The position numbers were made by a program, and so were the translations under genes. Shown one piece after another: positions 40,495-46,566 of a stretch of DNA of 46,566 nt. The number at the start of each line of letters is the position of its first letter. Positions within the stretch are counted from its first letter, which is position 1. The notes below the pieces were generated by a model. That model was not told the origin of the DNA. It made no database searches and saw only the letters and a program-made list of their open reading frames with translations. Origin of the DNA: WQUF01 sp031549885 (GTDB lineage Bacteria > Bacillota > Clostridia > Clostridiales > Clostridiaceae); contig JAVBPD010000109.1 of assembly GCA_031549885.1 (NCBI GenBank), forward strand, positions 1 through 46,566, given 5' to 3'.

Positions 40495-41367
40495 TTATTG
40501 TTTTTTCTCGTCACTTAAAAAGGCTAACCCTAAAGCTAATGGCCCTGCATGTGTTCCAATTACAACTCTAATAGGTGTTATTAAAATTTCTTTTGGTAAA
40601 AATAATTTTAATTCCTTTTCTAATTCTTTTGCTTCTTCTTCACAATTTGCATAAACAATGCATACTGTTGAATCTTTAATATTAGAACATCTTTCTTTAA
40701 ACTGTTCGATTATTGTCTTTATGCTTTTTTTTCTGCCTCTTACTTTGTCAAATACAAAAAGTTTTCCTTCTTTATCTACAGTTAAAATTGGCTTTATGTT
40801 TAGCAAATTCCCTACCACAGCTTGTGTTCCAGATATTCTCCCTCCTCTTTTTAAATGATTTAAATCTTCAACTAAAAACCACAACTGAGTATTAAGCACG
40901 TTTTCATTTAAAAAGCATACAACTTCATCAAAGGATTTTCCTTCATTTTTTAATTTACAAGCTTCATATACTAATAATCCTTCTCCCATTGTAGCTGAAA
41001 GAGAATCAATAAGTTAAATTTTTGAATTTTTATATTCTTTTAATAAGGCTTCTTTTGCAATTATGGAACTATTATATGTTCCACTTAAATTTGAAGATAA
41101 GCTAATATAAATAACATCTTTATTTTCTTTTAAAATGCTCTCAAATATGGTTATAAATTCAGATGGATTCACCATAGCTGTAGATGGCATATCACCATTT
41201 TCTATAGATTCATAAAAATCTTTAATATTTATTTTGTCTGTTAAATCATCTTTTGCCTCTTTACCATTAAAAGTGCAAGATATTCCTGCAACTTTAACAT
41301 TGTATTTGTTTATAATATGAAACGGCAAATCTGAACCTGAATCTGTTACAATAATAAAATCTCTCAT
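40495..41367 (-). pseudogene. DegV family fatty-acid-binding protein, broken by one in-frame TAA
   Basis: The frame from ATG 41367 (CGGAGGAAAT upstream) to 40495 encodes a full-length, 290-residue DegV protein apart from TAA at 41016-41014. Before it: FIIVTDSGSDLP, STAMVNPSEF, YISLSSNLSGTYNSS, ending NSKI. After it, without frame change: LIDSLSATMGEGLLVYEACK, HLKRGGRISGTQAVVGNLLN, IKPILTVDKEGK and VIGTHAGPLALGLAF. DegV (FakB-like) proteins bind fatty acids for FakA. A restart at the ATG of MGEG (40989) would give only the C-terminal lobe. It is the second gene after rnz (15-base gap). Confidence 0.88.
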
Positions 41368-41382
41368 ATTTCCTCCGTTTTT

Positions 41383-42294
41383 TTACTCATCATACTTAAT
41401 ATGTTTTTGTAATCTATCATACCCAAGTTTTGTATTTTTAAATATGTTTTTAGCATTATATAAATAAACACTTTCATCTTCCATAGATGGGCTAAAATGA
41501 GTTAACCACATTTCTTTTACATCAGAATTTTTTGCTAAAATTGCTGCTTCTGAAAAAATCATATGTTTATTTTCTTTTGCTTTTATAATATCATTTTCAT
41601 CTCCATACATTCCTTCACAGATAAATAAATCACTATTTTTAACAAAAGATTCTATTTCTTTTATTGGTCTTGTGTCTGTAATATAAGAAATCTTTATACC
41701 CTTTCTATTTTCGCCAAGAACCATATCTGATGTAAAAACTTTACCATTATATATTTGATCTCTCTCATTTTGCAAATCCTTCCATATTTTTTGGGGTACC
41801 ATATTAAAATTAGCTTTTTCAATATCAAATCTTCTCTTTCTTTTTACATAAATGCTATATCCAATACAATTTATAGAATGATCTAAACTAAGAGTTGAAA
41901 TGCTAAAATCATCAGTTTCATAAATTGAATTACTTGTGCCATTGCTTTCAATTATGTTTAAATGAAAAGGTAAATAATTAAAGAAAATCTTAAAGGAGTC
42001 CATGACTTTTGAAAGCCCTAAAGGACCTATTATATTCATATTTTCTTTTCTATCAGAATTTGCAATTGTTAAAATAAGACCAGGTAACCCTAAAATATGA
42101 TCTAAATGAAAGTGAGTTAAGCATATTGTATCAATGCCTTTAAAACCCCATCCAATTTGTTTCATAGACACCTGAGTTCCTTCGCCACAATCTATTAATA
42201 CTTTGCTTCCATTTATATTTAATAATAACGATGTTAAACTTCTTTCAGGCTGCGGGACACTCCCTCCACATCCTAATAGGCATAAGTTAACCAA
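41383..42294 (-). CDS. rnz: Ribonuclease Z
   Basis: 303 residues if translation begins at TTG 42294 (MVNLCLLGCGG), 10 bases after GAGAGG; a TTG six codons earlier overlaps that ribosome site. tRNase Z metallo-beta-lactamase fold: LIDCGEGTQVSMK, THFHLDHILGLPGL (metal motif), LDHSINCIGYSI, ISYITDTRP (metal Asp), HMIFSEAAILAK and LTHFSPS. It removes the 3' trailer of tRNA precursors, relevant here because the tRNAs in this window do not encode CCA. Followed after 15 bases by the broken degV. Confidence 0.88.
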   Translation of the reverse strand: MVNLCLLGCGGSVPQPERSLTSLLLNINGSKVLIDCGEGTQVSMKQIGWGFKGIDTICLTHFHLDHILGLPGLILTIANSDRKENMNIIGPLGLSKVMDSFKIFFNYLPFHLNIIESNGTSNSIYETDDFSISTLSLDHSINCIGYSIYVKRKRRFDIEKANFNMVPQKIWKDLQNERDQIYNGKVFTSDMVLGENRKGIKISYITDTRPIKEIESFVKNSDLFICEGMYGDENDIIKAKENKHMIFSEAAILAKNSDVKEMWLTHFSPSMEDESVYLYNAKNIFKNTKLGYDRLQKHIKYDE

Positions 42295-42357
42295 TAAAAT
42301 CAGACCTCTCAAATTTATTTATTTTAAACACAAATTTTCCGTTGCATTAAATAGCGC

Positions 42358-42426
42358 TTATCTATCATTTTCTTCATATATTATTCCATATCCTTCTTTA
42401 TTTAAATATATTTCCATCTTTTTCAT
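42358..42426 (-). CDS. Possible 22-residue ORF
   Basis: ATG 42426 to stop 42358 encodes MKKMEIYLNKEGYGIIYEEN followed by DR, with a protein-like composition. It starts 15 bases after the permease stop, without a clear ribosome site. It could be a short remnant or chance. Reported only because the 146-bp gap has no other content. Confidence 0.2.
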   Translation of the reverse strand: MKKMEIYLNKEGYGIIYEENDR

Positions 42427-42440
42427 ATTTTATTATGATA

Positions 42441-43613
42441 TTAAAGGCTTCTTAATGCGTCAATAGGATTTAACATGCTTGCTTTTCTAGCTGGTGCATA
42501 TCCAAATATTATTCCTACTGCAGCTGAGAATCCCACAGCAAGCGCAATTGTAGATGGTGTTATCGTAAATCCTAATCCAATTAGCAATGATGCTACATAT
42601 GCCACAGTGCTTCCAAATAACAATCCTATTACTCCACCGATAAGCGAAAGGAATATTGCCTCTATTATAAATTGTAATTGAATTGTATTTGGTGTTGCGC
42701 CTAAAGCTTTTCGAAGTCCAATTTCAGTTGTACGTTCAGTTATTGAAACAAGCATCATGTTCATAATGCCAATACCTCCTACTACTAATGAAATAGCAGC
42801 AATACCAGCAAGAAGCATAGACATCATAGACATCATTGTTTGAAATGACTTTATCATATCGCCCATATTAAATACTGTAAAAGAATCATCTTTATAGTTA
42901 AAAGATTCATTTAGCACACTTTTAATATCATTGACGCTCTGGTCAGCTTTACTTGTGTCTACTAAAAAAACATCTAAATTTACAACATTTTTTACACCTA
43001 GAGTTTTCATAGCGGTGGTATATGGAATAATAATAGCATTATTATTAGAATTCATGGTAAAGGCAGTTGAGGCTGTTAGCGTTCCAATAATTTGATATGA
43101 TATGGAATTTATAACTATTTCTTTACCTATAGGATTTACTCCATAAAAAAGATCATTTGCAACATTATCCCCAATTAAAGCTACATTATTTTTAGATTCT
43201 ATATCTAATATGTTAATTGTTCTCCCATTCCTTAAAAGCGTTTCGTCATTTTTAAAGAATACTTCGTTTTTTCCTTGTATTGATACATTTTCCTTAATAT
43301 AATCATTATATATTATGCTAGTTCTTGCTGATATTGTAGGAGATATACCGCTTATATTGTTTAATGAAGCTATTTTACTTATATCTTCATCATTTAATCC
43401 TTGTTTAAGCGGAGTACCTGTAGCTGATACCATTATTTTATTTACTCCTAATGAGCTCACCTGATCGCTTATACTTTGCTTTGCACCTTGTACAATAGTT
43501 ATTAATGCAATTATAGATGCTACTCCAATTACAATTCCAAGCATAGTCAAAAATGATCTTAGTTTATTATTTATGATATTCTCCCAGGACATCCTTATGC
43601 TTTCAATAAACAA
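42441..43613 (-). CDS. MacB/YknZ-like ABC transporter permease (FtsX fold)
   Basis: 390 residues: N-terminal amphipathic start and TM1 (LTMLGIVIGVASIIALITI), a large extracytoplasmic MacB-PCD domain (about 50-260) and three C-terminal helices, including GIAAISLVVGGIGIMNMMLVSITERTTEIGLRKALGA, the FtsX signature. It ends RKASMLNPIDALR. Start TTG 43613 has AGGAGG at 9 bases and lies 2 bases after the ATPase stop. With the ATPase and adaptor it forms a tripartite-like efflux or lipoprotein/peptide extrusion pump. Confidence 0.92.
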   Translation of the reverse strand: MFIESIRMSWENIINNKLRSFLTMLGIVIGVASIIALITIVQGAKQSISDQVSSLGVNKIMVSATGTPLKQGLNDEDISKIASLNNISGISPTISARTSIIYNDYIKENVSIQGKNEVFFKNDETLLRNGRTINILDIESKNNVALIGDNVANDLFYGVNPIGKEIVINSISYQIIGTLTASTAFTMNSNNNAIIIPYTTAMKTLGVKNVVNLDVFLVDTSKADQSVNDIKSVLNESFNYKDDSFTVFNMGDMIKSFQTMMSMMSMLLAGIAAISLVVGGIGIMNMMLVSITERTTEIGLRKALGATPNTIQLQFIIEAIFLSLIGGVIGLLFGSTVAYVASLLIGLGFTITPSTIALAVGFSAAVGIIFGYAPARKASMLNPIDALRSL

Positions 43614-43614
43614 A

Positions 43615-44298
43615 TCATTTCGCCTCCTGTTCAGTTAAATAACCATCTAATATATTAATTACCCTTTTTGCATGGCTTGCAATGTTTATATCATGAGTAA
43701 TCATTATTATTGTCTTTCCATCTTTATTTATTTGTTCAAAAAGTTCCATTATTTGTTGACCTGTTTTTTGATCAAGTGCTCCAGTAGGCTCGTCAGCAAG
43801 CAATATACTAGGCTTTGTAACAAGAGCACGAGCAATTGCAACACGTTGTTGTTGACCTCCTGAAAGCTGATTTGGCATGTTCCTCATTTTATCTGAAAGC
43901 CCAACTTGTTCCAATATTTCCATAGCTCTCCTTCGCCTTTCTATTCGTGAAAGACCTGAGTATATAAGGGGAAGTTCTACATTTTGAAGTGCAGAAAGCC
44001 TTGGCAGCAAATGAAAGCTTTGAAATACAAATCCTATTTCCTTATTTCTTACATGTGCAAGTTCAATTTCATCTAAATCATTTATATCATTATTAGATAG
44101 AATGTAATTTCCCTTTGTTGGAACATCTAAACATCCGATTATATTCATCATTGTTGACTTACCTGAGCCTGAAGGTCCTAATAATGAAACAAATTCTCCT
44201 GAATTAACAATTAAATTTACATCAAAAAGAACCTGCAATTCCTCTTCTCCCATATAATAGCTTTTGCAAATATTTATCATTTTTAAAATCTCAGGCAT
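43615..44298 (-). CDS. MacB/LolD-type ABC transporter ATPase
   Basis: 227 residues: Walker A GPSGSGKS, Q-loop VFQSFHLLPRLSALQNVELP, signature LSGGQQQRVAIARAL, Walker B ILLADEPTGALD and MITHD. These are the standard features of the YknY/LolD/MacB group. ATG follows GAGGTAGAAACT. It is 5 bases downstream of the adaptor gene and immediately upstream of the permease. Confidence 0.95.
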   Translation of the reverse strand: MPEILKMINICKSYYMGEEELQVLFDVNLIVNSGEFVSLLGPSGSGKSTMMNIIGCLDVPTKGNYILSNNDINDLDEIELAHVRNKEIGFVFQSFHLLPRLSALQNVELPLIYSGLSRIERRRRAMEILEQVGLSDKMRNMPNQLSGGQQQRVAIARALVTKPSILLADEPTGALDQKTGQQIMELFEQINKDGKTIIMITHDINIASHAKRVINILDGYLTEQEAK

Positions 44299-44303
44299 AG
44301 TTT

Positions 44304-45167
44304 CTACCTCCTCACAGGCCTTGATTGAAGTAAATCAGTTAGTGAATCATTTGTGTACAAAATTTTTTCACCATTTACAACTCCTGTTTTTATCTCAACA
44401 CTATTGCCATCATTGATACCAGTTGTAATATCTATTTTTTCAGGGCGTCCATTTTTTCCTTCTTTTAACACATAAGCCGTGTTATCAGTATTAAACTGTA
44501 TTGCAGACATAGGTAAAATTACAACATTATCAGCTTTGCTATTTAATAATTTCACTTCAGCAGACATTCCTAACTTTAAACTAGAATCTTCTTGTAAATC
44601 TATATCAGCCTCAAAAAATGTCACACCATTTAATGTTGTTCCATTTTTTGAAACATCACTTATAGTACCATTTATTTCTTTATTTAAAGCATTTATTTTA
44701 ACTTTTGTCTCTTTGCCAACTTCTACTGCTGGAAGGTCATATTCATCCACTTTAACGCTTATTTGTAAATTATTATAATCAACAATATCCATAAGCTTTA
44801 CTCCAGCCATTACAGTGGCATTTTCTTCAACGTTTAAACCTTGTACTTCTCCTGATATTTTAGCAGCTATAGTATCTCCTGTAGAGGTTACAATCAGTTC
44901 ATCACCTTCGTTAACTAAATCTCCATTTTTAACTTTAATTTCCGAAACTTGCATCAATTTTTCTGATATTACAGATTCACGATTTTTAGCTGTAATATTT
45001 CCAGAAAATGTGTAATAAGTTATTAGGTTACCAACTTTAGCTTCCACCTCTTCATAATTTGTTGTGTTTTTCTTAGTTAGAAATACGTATACTATAACTG
45101 CAACGATTACCAAAATAAGTATAGATACAGCCCAATTTCTAACAGTTGACTTTTTCTTTTTAACCAT
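44304..45167 (-). CDS. MacA/YknX-like membrane fusion (HlyD) adaptor
   Basis: 287 residues: N-terminal transmembrane anchor (about 11-30, NWAVSILILVIVAVIVYVFL), a lipoyl/barrel-sandwich domain (VGNLITYYTFSGNITAKNRE; ISGEVQGLNVEENATVMAG), a beta-barrel part (DYNNLQISVKVDEYDLPAVE) and a C-terminal membrane-proximal region ending LLQSRPVRR. The helical hairpin is very short, as in Gram-positive YknX-like adaptors. First gene of the operon; ATG follows GGAGGGACTT. Confidence 0.92.
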   Translation of the reverse strand: MVKKKKSTVRNWAVSILILVIVAVIVYVFLTKKNTTNYEEVEAKVGNLITYYTFSGNITAKNRESVISEKLMQVSEIKVKNGDLVNEGDELIVTSTGDTIAAKISGEVQGLNVEENATVMAGVKLMDIVDYNNLQISVKVDEYDLPAVEVGKETKVKINALNKEINGTISDVSKNGTTLNGVTFFEADIDLQEDSSLKLGMSAEVKLLNSKADNVVILPMSAIQFNTDNTAYVLKEGKNGRPEKIDITTGINDGNSVEIKTGVVNGEKILYTNDSLTDLLQSRPVRR

Positions 45168-45317
45168 TTAGAAGTCCCTCCATTTATTTTTTACATAATA
45201 ATGCTTTTGTGTGAATTAAATATGAACTTTTAATATTATTCTAGCATGTATTTAACTAATAGTTTATCATAATATAATTTTATCATATTATCATTAAGGT
45301 ATAAGGAGTTTTAATTT

Positions 45318-45440
45318 ATGTCAAAGGTTTTTTTATCAAAATGCGAGAATTGTGACCTTAAAGAGATTGAGAATAAAATAAGAGAAGGTTTTATAGCATT
45401 GGGCGGTGATGATAAACGAGCTTCTCTAGCTCATTCATGA
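45318..45440 (+). pseudogene. N-terminal stub of a DUF362-like gene
   Basis: ATG 45318 with AAGGAG upstream encodes 40 residues. The first 32 (MSKVFLSKCENCDLKEIENK, then IREGFIALGGDD) read like the start of DUF362 ferredoxin-type proteins, which are about 300-380 residues. The frame then goes KRASLAHS-stop, and nothing DUF362-like follows. A short inverted repeat gagct-tctct-agctc (45419-45433) marks the break. Probably a deletion remnant; an independent small protein is the alternative. Confidence 0.5.
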
Positions 45441-45573
45441 AAATGCATTATTTCAATACTGTTTATGTATGTATTTAAGACCTATTTTAGTTTTTTCATT
45501 CATTTATATTATAGTATTTATTTAAGCTTATATATTAATAAAGTTTTATATATAGTGTAAAAACTTAAGGTAG

Positions 45574-46158
45574 GTGTTAAAAATAAATATAAATATTAAA
45601 AAATTTATTATTTGTTTAACTGCTATTATTTTTATTGCTGCAATTACAATTTTAGTTTCAACTAATTTACCATCCTATGCCAAGCCAAGTAGTTCTAATT
45701 CAACAAAAACAAAAAAGAATACTACTAAGTCTAAAGAAACTGATAATGAGAATACCACTAAAAAAAATAATACTTCTTCAAAAAACAATGAAAATTCTGA
45801 TTCTACAAATAAATCGACTAAATCTAGTTCTGAAAAAAGTGAAAACACAACAAAGAACAAGACAAATTCAACTAAAAAAAGTTCAAAAAATACAACCAGT
45901 GCAGATAATGGTTCAAATGCAAATAATTTAACTGGTTTTCATTATGAAACTGGTGCTAATGCTCCTTGTCAATCTGAAATTGATGTGAATTTCACTGGAG
46001 TTAAAGTAAATGCTGCTAAAGGCACAGACCATAATACTATGGTAGAAACAAATCTCACAGGAATATATATAAAAGCACCTGGAGTGGATATTGAAATTGG
46101 CCCTGGAAAATATATATACAATATTGATGGCATAACAAATTGCAATACAACTAATTAA
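45574..46158 (+). CDS. Secreted Ser/Thr/Asn/Lys-rich protein with C-terminal NLTG repeats
   Basis: 194 residues with a signal peptide (about 8-32, FIICLTAIIFIAAITILVS, ending SYAKPS). A low-complexity segment of Ser, Thr, Asn, Lys and Glu (about 33-118) follows. A folded-looking C-terminal part has three related units: ANNLTGFHYETG, DVNFTGVKVNA and ETNLTGIYIKA. It ends with VDIEIGPGKYIYNIDGITNC. Cys residues occur at about 129 and 191. No family is recognised; the low-complexity part looks like a wall-spanning linker without an LPxTG motif. Start GTG 45574 has AAGG only 3 bases upstream, so the exact start is uncertain. Confidence 0.65.
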   Translation: MLKININIKKFIICLTAIIFIAAITILVSTNLPSYAKPSSSNSTKTKKNTTKSKETDNENTTKKNNTSSKNNENSDSTNKSTKSSSEKSENTTKNKTNSTKKSSKNTTSADNGSNANNLTGFHYETGANAPCQSEIDVNFTGVKVNAAKGTDHNTMVETNLTGIYIKAPGVDIEIGPGKYIYNIDGITNCNTTN

Positions 46159-46165
46159 AAATAAA

Positions 46166-46187
46166 AAGAACTCCTTTTGGAGTTCTT
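46166..46187. terminator. Bidirectional terminator, strongest for tRNA-Lys
   Basis: 9-bp stem aagaactcc/ggagttctt with loop tttt, followed in the minus direction by a T-rich run. It separates the secreted protein gene from the opposing tRNA. Confidence 0.85.
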
Positions 46188-46191
46188 AAAA

Positions 46192-46264
46192 TGACTCACC
46201 GGGGAATCGAACCCCGGACACCATGATTAAAAGTCATGTGCTCTACCAACTGAGCTAGTGAATC
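46192..46264 (-). tRNA. tRNA-Lys (anticodon TTT)
   Basis: Acceptor GATTCAC pairs with GTGAGTC (one T-G), D-arm TAGCTCAGTTGGTAGAGC, anticodon loop CTTTTAA, T-arm CCGGGGTTCGATTCCCCGG. The discriminator is A and CCA is not encoded. Confidence 0.95.
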
Positions 46265-46279
46265 AAAACAACAATGATA

Positions 46280-46308
46280 ATTTTACATTATTTTTTTTAC
46301 TTTGTCAA
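46280..46308 (-). promoter_or_regulatory. Promoter of tRNA-Lys
   Basis: Reading minus: consensus -35 TTGACA (46308-46303), 17-base spacer, -10 TAAAAT (46285-46280), 16 bases before the tRNA. A T8 tract lies upstream at 46322-46329. Confidence 0.85.
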
Positions 46309-46404
46309 CTTGTAAAAATTATTTTTTTTAATATAAAAAAATTTTATATTCATAAAATTAAAATTTTACAATATAAATATAGCAATAATATTAGGAGCAG
46401 CATA

Positions 46405-46566
46405 ATGGGCAATAATAATTTTTTGAATCTTAAAGAAGGATTTAAAAGAATGGGTATTAATATTGAAACTCATGCTGGGGATAATGTATTTCCTACTGCA
46501 AGAGTTAAAAATGACCCTATAAAGGAAACACGCAACCAAATAGATCTTTCTCCTTTATCTTTAGAG
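46405..46566 (+). CDS. Unrecognised gene, 5' part, runs off the window
   Basis: ATG 46405 follows TTAGGAG at 7 bases. The 54 codons present encode a soluble start, FLNLKEGFKRMGINIETHAG, then NVFPTARVKNDPIKETRN and IDLSPLSLE, open to the window edge. The sequence looks like an ordinary conserved enzyme N-terminus, but I cannot name the family. Confidence 0.7.
   Translation, partial: MGNNNFLNLKEGFKRMGINIETHAGDNVFPTARVKNDPIKETRNQIDLSPLSLE

Noticed and set aside
41014..41367. Two separate small DegV-like genes
   Set aside because: The two halves are in one frame, separated only by a TAA, and together give the normal DegV length. The downstream half has no ribosome site of its own.

Overview
The window is a strongly AT-rich, low-GC Firmicute chromosome segment. 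It most probably comes from a spore-forming member of Clostridium or a close relative. The evidence is the AT-biased codon use, the strong GGAGG-type ribosome binding sites, frequent GTG and TTG starts, a spore cortex pair (SleC-like enzyme and PdaA-like deacetylase), a T-box in front of serS, and a YfmM-type ABC-F protein. A selenium gene (yedF) and an in-frame TGA in a HesB/IscA-like gene suggest that the organism makes selenocysteine proteins.

Layout. 1-2.7 kb: the 3' tail of an IS5-family transposase abutting a truncated small gene, an L,D-transpeptidase, a very basic 46-residue protein, and a UPF0175/DUF3368 toxin-antitoxin locus whose toxin has lost its N-terminal half. 2.7-11 kb: housekeeping singletons (ABC-F ATPase, M15 peptidase, histidine phosphatase, a CdaR-like regulator with an MsmX/UgpC-type sugar ABC ATPase, a radical SAM protein, a YkvI-like membrane protein that seems to start at AUA, and a DUF1836 protein). 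A cluster of three DnaA-box-like sites follows, then a Glu-Val-Asp-Thr tRNA operon driven by a promoter with phased A-tracts. 11.5-18.8 kb: a DeoR-family regulator and an EamA transporter divergent from an L-ascorbate PTS operon (ulaG, EIIA, EIIC, EIIB, an unknown cytoplasmic propeller-like protein, ulaE). 18.8-22.6 kb: a CxxC-less HMA-like protein, serS with its T-box leader, a GNAT enzyme, and an RHH - MBL-fold - glyoxalase I operon. 22.6-27.5 kb: one OmpR-type response regulator followed by two tandem paralogous histidine kinases and a YihY-type membrane protein. 27.5-33.4 kb: an aldose epimerase homologue, thyA-dfrA, a small repeat protein, a secreted NlpC/P60 hydrolase, mscL and corA.

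33.4-40 kb is the most interesting part. A cysteine-desulfurase-like enzyme lies beside sleC and pdaA (spore cortex lysis and muramic-lactam formation). Converging on these is a three-gene run: yedF, a subtilisin-fold protein that has lost two of its three catalytic residues, and a HesB/IscA-like gene with an in-frame TGA exactly where the family's conserved Cys/Sec is expected. The last two genes are one base apart. 40-46.6 kb: a degV gene broken by a single in-frame TAA, rnz (RNase Z), a MacAB/YknXYZ-like efflux operon, a DUF362 stub, a secreted low-complexity protein, tRNA-Lys, and the start of an unrecognised gene at the right edge.

Several loci are visibly decaying (IS tail and its target, toxin remnant, degV, DUF362 stub). 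There is no prophage, CRISPR array or rRNA operon in the window. All functional calls are from reading motifs and remembered family features. No database search was run.
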